From positions 124,001 to 188,000 of the forward strand of contig JAFDXJ010000050.1 in assembly GCA_018268015.1 (NCBI GenBank): DNA of 64,000 bases, in the 5' to 3' direction. Shown here piece after piece: positions 58,080 to 64,000 of this stretch; the first letter of the stretch is position 1; each line of letters starts with the position of its first letter. This DNA is from Bacteroidota bacterium (GTDB lineage Bacteria; Bacteroidota; Bacteroidia; Chitinophagales; Chitinophagaceae). The notes beneath the pieces are model-generated. The model saw only the letters and a list, made by a program, of their open reading frames with translations. It did no database searches and had not been told where the DNA came from. A program made the translations under genes and the position numbers.

Positions 58080-59348
58080 ATGCATTTTGAAAATACGCTT
58101 TCTTTTGCGCGGTCAATGGATAAAAATGATCCATTAAAAAAGTATAGGAACAGGTTTCATATTCCAAAATATAAGGGGAAAAATACAATTTATTTTACCG
58201 GCAATTCATTGGGCCTTCAACCTAAATCTACAAAAAAGTATATTCAACAAGAATTGGATGATTGGGCAAAACTTGGTGTTGAAGGGCACTTTCATGCCAA
58301 GAACCCGTGGATGCCCTATCATGAAAAATTCGCTAAACTCATCGCAGGTATCGTTGGAGCTAAACCACATGAAGTGGTCGTGATGAATCAGTTAACGATA
58401 AACCTGCATTTATTGATGGTGTCTTTTTATAAGCCTACAAAAAAAAGATATAAAATAATCTGTGAAGCCAAAGCTTTTCCTTCAGATCAATATGCACTTC
58501 AGTCACAAGTACGCTTTCATGGCTTAGACCCGCAAAAAGCAATCATTGAAATCGCACCACGAAAGGGTGAACATGCTATTCGACATGAAGATATTTTGAA
58601 GGCAATTGAAAAACATAAAGACAGTTTAAATATGGTACTCATGGGTGGCGTAAATTATTACTCCGGCCAGGTACTGAATATGAAAGAAATTACCAAAGCG
58701 GCACATGATGCCGGCGCCTGTGCAGGTTTTGATTTGGCACATGCCGTAGGAAATATTTCCCTAGAATTACATAAGTGGAATACAGATTTTGCCTGCTGGT
58801 GCAGTTACAAATATCTGAATAGTGGACCGGGTGGCGTAGGAGGAATCTATATACATGAAAGATTTTCTAAAGACTCCTCCTTACAGCGATTTGCCGGGTG
58901 GTGGGGCAGTAAAAAAGAAACAAGATTTTCGATGCCGGAGGTTTTTGAAGCAATCCCAACCGCAGAAGGCTGGCAAATGAGTAATGCACCCATACTGTCA
59001 ATGGCCGCACATAAAGCTGCACTTGATATTTTTCATGAAGCTGGTTTTAAAAACCTTATTGCCAAAAGCAAAATAATGACCGGCTACCTGTTTTTTCTTT
59101 TAAAAGAAATTCAAAAAAAACAACCGGGTCTGATTGAAATTATAACGCCTTTTAATGAAAAAGAGCATGGATGCCAGGTATCCTTATTGATGCTTAAAAA
59201 TGGAAGATCTGTTTTCAATCGCTTACAAAATAAGGGAGTTATATCAGATTGGCGCGAACCAAATGTTATTCGAATTGCACCCGTTCCCTTATATAACACC
59301 TATGAAGATATTTATAAATTTTATCAAATCCTGATGCAGGAAAAATAA
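58080..59348 (+). CDS. kynU: Kynureninase
   Basis: 422 residues from the ATG at 58080; an upstream TTG at 58071 is a weaker start. A PLP enzyme that cleaves kynurenine to anthranilate, or 3-hydroxykynurenine to 3-hydroxyanthranilate, plus alanine. The PLP lysine is Lys244 in WCSYKYLNSGPGG; the FDLAHAVGN segment holds the Asp that contacts the cofactor ring. Length is normal for kynureninases. The kynurenine 3-monooxygenase gene follows 309 bases later on the same strand, with a possible 53-codon ORF between. Confidence 0.95.
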   Translation: MHFENTLSFARSMDKNDPLKKYRNRFHIPKYKGKNTIYFTGNSLGLQPKSTKKYIQQELDDWAKLGVEGHFHAKNPWMPYHEKFAKLIAGIVGAKPHEVVVMNQLTINLHLLMVSFYKPTKKRYKIICEAKAFPSDQYALQSQVRFHGLDPQKAIIEIAPRKGEHAIRHEDILKAIEKHKDSLNMVLMGGVNYYSGQVLNMKEITKAAHDAGACAGFDLAHAVGNISLELHKWNTDFACWCSYKYLNSGPGGVGGIYIHERFSKDSSLQRFAGWWGSKKETRFSMPEVFEAIPTAEGWQMSNAPILSMAAHKAALDIFHEAGFKNLIAKSKIMTGYLFFLLKEIQKKQPGLIEIITPFNEKEHGCQVSLLMLKNGRSVFNRLQNKGVISDWREPNVIRIAPVPLYNTYEDIYKFYQILMQEK

Positions 59349-59509
59349 TGAATCTGTTTATGCTCGGAAACAGCGGTTTGATAAATATTTTAAAATTAAA
59401 ATGGTTCATGAGCACGGGAACAAGAACAAATTTTCGTTGTATTTTAAATAGCTTTAAAACCCAAAAAACTTTTAGCCGGATTTTTGCTAAAGAAAAACAT
59501 CTTCAATAA
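59348..59509 (+). CDS. Possible 53-residue ORF after kynU
   Basis: ATG overlaps the kynU stop (TAATG); TAA at 59507-59509. The product is strongly basic, with nine Lys/Arg, and has no family I recognise. The overlap suggests coupling, but low length and AT-rich composition mean it could be chance. The 148 bases after it to kmo show no clear promoter. Confidence 0.25.
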   Translation: MNLFMLGNSGLINILKLKWFMSTGTRTNFRCILNSFKTQKTFSRIFAKEKHLQ

Positions 59510-59657
59510 ATTTCCCCATTGAATATCGTCGCAATACTGAATCATGCTAACTTATTTCATGAACGATATAACACATAGCTTAATTTTACACTTTAGATTG
59601 AGTGCGATTTATTCAGAACAAACAACAAGGATTTAAAAATTAAAATTGAATTTGTAT

Positions 59658-61037
59658 ATGCAGGAGAAAAAGAAAATAATTATTAATGGTGCAGGCCTTG
59701 TAGGAAGTTTATTGGGTATTTATTTAAAGAAAAGAGGGCATGAAGTGGCCATATATGAACGAAGACCGGATATGCGCTTATCAGGAATGGCAGCAGGACG
59801 TTCCATTAACCTCGCACTGAGTGACCGGGGTCTTAAAGCATTAGCAAAAGTGGGTATAGCCGATGAAATAAAAAAGATTGCAATACCTATGCACGGCAGG
59901 CAAATCCATAATGCAGATGGCACTGAAGTTTTTCAACCCTATGGCGAAGACGGCCAATATATTAACTCGGTATCAAGGAGTGAATTAAATATGCGCCTGA
60001 TGGATCTGGCAGAAACAAATGGAATAAAAATCAATTTTAATGAACGTTGCTCTACAATAGACTGGCAAAAAAATGAAGTAACTTATATCCATGAAGATTC
60101 AGGTAAAAATCAAACAGTATCTGCTGACATCATTTTTGGAGCCGATGGCGCTTTTTCTGCATCTCGTTTACAACATCAGTTGCAATCAGACCGGTTTGAA
60201 TATCTTCAAACATACATCAATTGCGGATATAAGGAATTGACCATTCCAGCAAATAGTGAAAATGAATATGCTATGAAGGTCAATGCATTGCATATATGGC
60301 CAAGAAAAGAATATATGCTGATTGCATTGCCAAATACAGATAAATCATTTACGTGTACATTATTTTTTCCCTTTGAAGGAAGTCATTCTTTTGATGCATT
60401 GAAAACCAAGGATGATGTGAATACTTTTTTTAATAAACATTTTACGGATGCAGTTAAACTGATGCCCACCTTAACAGATGATTTTTTTAATAATCCCACT
60501 TCATCTCTGGTAACGATCAAATGTTTTCCCTGGGTAAGAGATCATTCATTTGCTTTGATTGGAGATGCAGCCCATGCTATGGTGCCATTTTTTGGACAAG
60601 GTATGAATTGTGGCTTTGAAGATTGTTCTGTTCTGGATGAAATCATGGAAAAGTCTGGTGATGATTGGGATAAGATATTTGCTGAATACCAGTCTGTACG
60701 GAAACCTGATGGAGATGCGATTGCAGATCTTGCCGTGGAAAATTTTATAGAAATGCGTGCAAAAACGGCAGACCCCAAATTCTTAATGCAAAAGAAATTA
60801 GAAGCAAAATTACATGAGAAATTTCCTGAAAAGTGGATACCCGCATACTCCCTGGTGACTTTTTCTCCGGATGTTCGTTATTCAGTCGCAAAAAAAAGAG
60901 GCATGCTTCAGGAAAATATTATGCAGGAAGTGATGTCAATTCCGGGTATCGAGCAAAAATGGGATTCCCTGGAAATGGAACATTTAATAATGGAAAAATG
61001 GAGTTTATTAAAAGCCTCCCTGCTTAATGAGGAATGA
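59658..61037 (+). CDS. kmo: Kynurenine 3-monooxygenase
   Basis: 459 residues from the ATG at 59658. A FAD-dependent hydroxylase that converts kynurenine to 3-hydroxykynurenine. The N-terminal dinucleotide fold is IINGAGLVGSLLG (GxGxxG at 11-16), with the FAD-binding motif ALIGDAAHAMVPFFGQGMNCGFEDC further in. A hydrophobic C-terminal region is shorter than in eukaryotic KMO, fitting the soluble bacterial form. Its last 14 bases overlap the convergent SGNH hydrolase gene. kynA/TDO and 3-hydroxyanthranilate dioxygenase are not in the window. Confidence 0.95.
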   Translation: MQEKKKIIINGAGLVGSLLGIYLKKRGHEVAIYERRPDMRLSGMAAGRSINLALSDRGLKALAKVGIADEIKKIAIPMHGRQIHNADGTEVFQPYGEDGQYINSVSRSELNMRLMDLAETNGIKINFNERCSTIDWQKNEVTYIHEDSGKNQTVSADIIFGADGAFSASRLQHQLQSDRFEYLQTYINCGYKELTIPANSENEYAMKVNALHIWPRKEYMLIALPNTDKSFTCTLFFPFEGSHSFDALKTKDDVNTFFNKHFTDAVKLMPTLTDDFFNNPTSSLVTIKCFPWVRDHSFALIGDAAHAMVPFFGQGMNCGFEDCSVLDEIMEKSGDDWDKIFAEYQSVRKPDGDAIADLAVENFIEMRAKTADPKFLMQKKLEAKLHEKFPEKWIPAYSLVTFSPDVRYSVAKKRGMLQENIMQEVMSIPGIEQKWDSLEMEHLIMEKWSLLKASLLNEE

Positions 61038-61638
61038 TTTTTAAAATTTTTTCAGAAATGAGCAATGCCCATTCTGCATACATTTTAGCCGAATAATGCA
61101 AGCCATCATTTGCCAGGTATCCAGGATCATTTGAAGTAGTTCTCATTTGCGTGGTGATATCTAAAAAACACACGTTATTTTTTGTACAAATCAATTGGGC
61201 TATCTGGTTAAATAGATTTATTTCTTCACTGATTTTTTTTATATCTCTATCCTTTGCAAATGGCGTCAGTCCCCAATCAGGTATGGATAAAACGAATACA
61301 TGCTGATTTTGTCCATTGCAGTAATGGATGGCTTTTTGTAATAAAAAAGAAAAATCTTTTTCATACGCTTCCAAAGGCAGGTTGCGATATTGATTGTTTA
61401 CGCCAATGAGTAAGGTTGCAAAATCATAATGCGTTTCCAACTTTGTTTGTAAGATTTGTTCAGCCAGCTCAAAAGTTGTAAAGCCTGTCTTTGCAATTAT
61501 TTCCGGTGCATGAAAAGAACATTTATTTTTTCTCAGCATTTGAACAAGCTGGTAAGGGAAACTTTCAAACAAGGGCACAGATTCTCCAATGGTATAGGAG
61601 TCACCCAATGCGAGGTAGTTATATATGTGTGTACTCAT
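61024..61638 (-). CDS. SGNH/GDSL-type hydrolase
   Basis: 204 residues. Nucleophile Ser14 in block I ALGDSYTIGES; oxyanion residue in LLIGVNNQYRN (block III); Asp and His in NDGLHYSAKMYAEW (block V). No signal peptide, so cytoplasmic. Esterase or lipase activity expected; substrate unknown. Overlaps kmo at the 3' end by 14 bases. Confidence 0.9.
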   Translation of the reverse strand: MSTHIYNYLALGDSYTIGESVPLFESFPYQLVQMLRKNKCSFHAPEIIAKTGFTTFELAEQILQTKLETHYDFATLLIGVNNQYRNLPLEAYEKDFSFLLQKAIHYCNGQNQHVFVLSIPDWGLTPFAKDRDIKKISEEINLFNQIAQLICTKNNVCFLDITTQMRTTSNDPGYLANDGLHYSAKMYAEWALLISEKILKIIPH

Positions 61639-61740
61639 GTTAGAAATTTCATTTTTACATCAAAAATCTTCCTCCTGCAAAAATAAAATTTGTATGGGGC
61701 AATTCGTCATTTTATTTACTTTCACACTACAATCATTTTT

Positions 61741-62973
61741 ATGGCGCTAAATATCGTATGGATTGCTTTTATTCTCATTGCTTTTATCATTGCCCTTTAT
61801 AAACTCATATTTCTCCATGACACCACCATCTTCAAAACCCTCACGGATGGTATTTTTGATTCAGCAAAATCATCTGTAATTGATATTGCATTTCCCTTAG
61901 CCGGTACAATGATCTTCTTTTTAGGTCTGATGAATATTGCAGAAAAAGCTGGCGCAATTCGTTGGTTGTCACGGTTGTTAAACCCTTTTATGAAAAGGCT
62001 TTTTCCGGAAGTGCCTGCCGGCCATCCGGCCATGGGAGAGATGGTGATGAATTTTAGCGCTAATATGCTCGGCCTTGATAATGCGGCAACTCCCTTTGGT
62101 TTGAAAGCTATGGAAAGTTTGCAAACACTCAACCCAAAAAAGGAGACAGCCAGTAATGCACAGATCATGTTCATGGTGTTGCATACTAGCGGCCTTACAT
62201 TAATTCCTTTATCCATTATTACGTATCGCATTGCAGCGGGTTCTGTGGATGCGACATCTATTTTTATTCCCTGTGTAGCGGCTACGGTATGTGCTACACT
62301 TGCATCAATCATTGTTGTTGGGCTTTTGCAAAGAATCAAATGGGATTTTGTTTTAAGTGCCTGGCTATTGGGAATCATTGTATGCGTGGGTGCATTGCTT
62401 TATTATGTGAATGGTTTGAATGATGCAGCTAAAAATACATTCAGTAATATCACAGGAAACCTGGTATTGGTAGGCCTTGTAGCCGTTATCATTGCAGGTG
62501 GCGCGCTAAAAAAGGTCTCTGTATTTGATGCATTTATTGAAGGGGCCAAAGATGGATGGGGAATTATTTTAAAAATTATTCCGTATTTGGTAGGCATGTT
62601 AGTGGCTATTCGTGTTTTTCGAGATAGTGGCGCTTTAGCTTATCTGACCGGAGGAATTGCCCAATTGTTACATGCTGTAGGTGCGCCTACAGATTTTGTA
62701 GATGCTTTACCGGTAGCTATTATGAAACCTTTTAGTGGTAGTGGGGCAAGAGGACTAATGATTGATACTATGATATCTCATGGACCGGATAGTTTTGTGG
62801 GTAAATTGGCCTGCACTTTTCAGGGTTCCGCAGATACTACATTTTATATTATTGCTTTATATTTTGGTAGTGTCGGAATTCGTAAAGTCCGTTATGCCGT
62901 TTGGGCCGGCATATTAGTGGATATCATTGGCGTTATCGCTGCTATCATCATTGGGTATATTTTTTTTAAATAA
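61741..62973 (+). CDS. Nucleoside-recognition (Gate) domain membrane protein, SpmA/SpmB-like fusion
   Basis: 410 residues from the ATG at 61741; an upstream TTG at 61690 would add a non-conserved extension. About ten hydrophobic segments in two halves. The first half resembles SpmA (IAEKAGAIRWLSRLLNPFMKRLFPEVPAGHPAMGEMVMNFSANMLGLDNAATPFGLKAMESLQ). The second resembles SpmB (IEGAKDGWGIILKIIPYLVGMLVAIRVFRDSGAL...ALPVAIMKPFSGSGARGL). In Bacillus these are separate spore-maturation genes; the fusion is common in non-sporulating bacteria, where its role is unknown. Confidence 0.9.
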   Translation: MALNIVWIAFILIAFIIALYKLIFLHDTTIFKTLTDGIFDSAKSSVIDIAFPLAGTMIFFLGLMNIAEKAGAIRWLSRLLNPFMKRLFPEVPAGHPAMGEMVMNFSANMLGLDNAATPFGLKAMESLQTLNPKKETASNAQIMFMVLHTSGLTLIPLSIITYRIAAGSVDATSIFIPCVAATVCATLASIIVVGLLQRIKWDFVLSAWLLGIIVCVGALLYYVNGLNDAAKNTFSNITGNLVLVGLVAVIIAGGALKKVSVFDAFIEGAKDGWGIILKIIPYLVGMLVAIRVFRDSGALAYLTGGIAQLLHAVGAPTDFVDALPVAIMKPFSGSGARGLMIDTMISHGPDSFVGKLACTFQGSADTTFYIIALYFGSVGIRKVRYAVWAGILVDIIGVIAAIIIGYIFFK

Positions 62974-63217
62974 AACGAATCTTCTATTTCGCCACAATTT
63001 TTCTGGGAAAGCATAAATATTTTGATACTCTTTATTGAAATGACTTATTTTTTTTACCAAAAAATCACTTGTAACTTTTGATTATGATGCGTGATAGGTC
63101 TTCTCGTAATTTAATAGGATGTTTCAATGTCAAATACGTGCAATTTTCTTTCAGTAAAAAAAGCTATTTTGCAAAGTGCATAGAATTTTATTTCAAATTC
63201 TTTTCAACCTTTAATGA

Positions 63218-64000
63218 ATGAAAACATCTTTCACCTGCATTTTATTTTTTGCCTTTATGGCCACACAAGTAAGCGCCCAACAAGCCGAAAAAAACGCTTA
63301 TAAAAATAGCGTGAGCCAATTACAACAATTTTATAATGCTGGAAATACAGATCGCATTTTTGATTTATTTGACAGTGCAATGCAAAAAGCGCTGCCTTTG
63401 GATAAAACAAAAGAATTTTTCGAAGGCTTATTAACCCAGGCCGGGAAACTTTTGACGGCTGAATTTGTAGATTATGTAAATGGCTCTTATGGGTCGTATA
63501 AAACGACTTTTGAAAAGGGTATTTACAGCCTGAATATTTCGCTGGATAATGAAGAAAAAATAAATGGATTATATATCAATCCTTTTGAAGAAACCATACC
63601 TGCCATGCAGCGAAATAAAACTCAACTTTCCCTGCCTTTTAAGGGGCTTTGGTATGTCGTGTGGGGCGGTGACACCAAAGAATTGAATTATCATGTAAAA
63701 AACCGTGCACAGAAGAATGCATTTGATATCATCCAGGTTGATTCATCCGGTAAGTCCTATCGGACAGATGGAAAAACAAATGAAGATTATTATGCTTTTG
63801 GCAAAGAAATTATTGCACCCTGTAATGGTAAAGTAGTACAGGTTGTAAATGGGGTAAAAGATAATATCCCGGGTGAAATGAATATTTATGATGTAGGCGG
63901 TAATACGGTAATTATTCAAACGGATAATGATGAATACCTTGTTTTCTGCCATTTTAAACACCATTCCATAGTTGTAAAAGAAGGGCAGGAAGTACGGCAG
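63218..64000 (+). CDS. M23-type metallopeptidase family protein, 3' end outside window
   Basis: 261 codons visible from an ATG at 63218 to the right edge. Signal peptide (to about residue 20, ...QVSAQ). Residues about 30-150 look like the DUF3887 domain often found before peptidase M23. The M23 domain begins around residue 145: an upstream histidine in NYHVKNRAQKNAFD, then FGKEIIAPCNGKVVQV and the beta-strand pair ending FCHFKHHS, where His-x-x-His is visible. Members usually cut peptidoglycan cross-links, but some lack metal ligands; I cannot settle this without the missing end. Confidence 0.8.
   Translation, partial: MKTSFTCILFFAFMATQVSAQQAEKNAYKNSVSQLQQFYNAGNTDRIFDLFDSAMQKALPLDKTKEFFEGLLTQAGKLLTAEFVDYVNGSYGSYKTTFEKGIYSLNISLDNEEKINGLYINPFEETIPAMQRNKTQLSLPFKGLWYVVWGGDTKELNYHVKNRAQKNAFDIIQVDSSGKSYRTDGKTNEDYYAFGKEIIAPCNGKVVQVVNGVKDNIPGEMNIYDVGGNTVIIQTDNDEYLVFCHFKHHSIVVKEGQEVRQ

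Noticed and set aside
11690..61037. A functional link between the kynurenine residue of MbnP and the kynU/kmo genes in the same window
   Set aside because: MbnP kynurenine is made in the protein by a heme enzyme, while KynU and Kmo act on free kynurenine 45 kb away. Nothing in the sequence connects them.
1..64000. tRNA genes, CRISPR arrays, insertion sequences or prophage
   Set aside because: No T-arm consensus, no regularly spaced repeats, no transposase or integrase motif and no phage structural gene was seen in any gap or reading frame.

Overview
The window is a 64 kb piece of a Bacteroidota chromosome of low GC content, most likely from the Chitinophagaceae or a close relative. I place it from gene content: the type IX secretion translocon SprA, a long SecA with a C-terminal zinc ligand set, a DUF2723 membrane protein, a YfhO protein, and kynurenine-pathway genes. 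The promoters agree. Several gene starts are preceded by TAnnTTTG, in the best cases with TTTG 18-20 bases upstream, which is the Bacteroidota housekeeping pattern. The lineage below phylum is inference. I see no tRNA, rRNA, CRISPR array, prophage or insertion sequence; this looks like ordinary core chromosome with one accessory glycan block.

Layout. 1-8.8 kb: the 5' 1,317 codons of rpoC (minus, running off the left edge), clpC, a STAS-domain protein and a PBP4-type D-Ala-D-Ala carboxypeptidase. 8.9-11.6 kb: cinA and a 2-oxo-acid dehydrogenase E2. 11.7-21.4 kb (minus): ruvA, sprA, an MbnP-like protein and a di-heme peroxidase, very closely spaced. 21.5-29.7 kb: fabH, a META-domain lipoprotein, secA (minus), a MORN-repeat protein and a lipoprotein. 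29.7-31.9 kb (minus): a tightly coupled run of five small or membrane-protein genes including a 31-residue ORF. 32-39.3 kb (plus): atpG, scpB, an MlaF-like ATPase, a DUF4258 protein, a large DUF2723 protein and a DinB-family protein. 39.4-48.4 kb: a surface-glycan block (four glycosyltransferases, two methyltransferases, an epimerase-like protein, YfhO). 48.5-64 kb: a queuosine-precursor transporter, divergent cyanophycin synthetase and cyanophycinase, LemA plus DUF2207, Hsp20, bacilliredoxin, kynureninase and kynurenine 3-monooxygenase, an SGNH hydrolase, a SpmA/SpmB-like membrane protein, and an M23 peptidase cut by the right edge.

How genes work together. Proteostasis and export are well represented (ClpC, SecA, Hsp20, SprA). 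A shared 15-16 bp element occurs twice upstream of hsp20 and once in the secA leader, which suggests common control. CphA and CphB would make and open cyanophycin. KynU and Kmo are two consecutive steps of tryptophan degradation. The MbnP-like protein and its adjacent di-heme enzyme resemble the pair in which the enzyme oxidises a tryptophan of its partner to kynurenine to create a copper site. The least explained part is the five-gene membrane operon at 29.7-31.9 kb.

Several apparent gene starts upstream of the ATG are TTG codons that lie in promoter elements or precede a clear signal peptide; I moved those starts to the ATG and say so in each entry.
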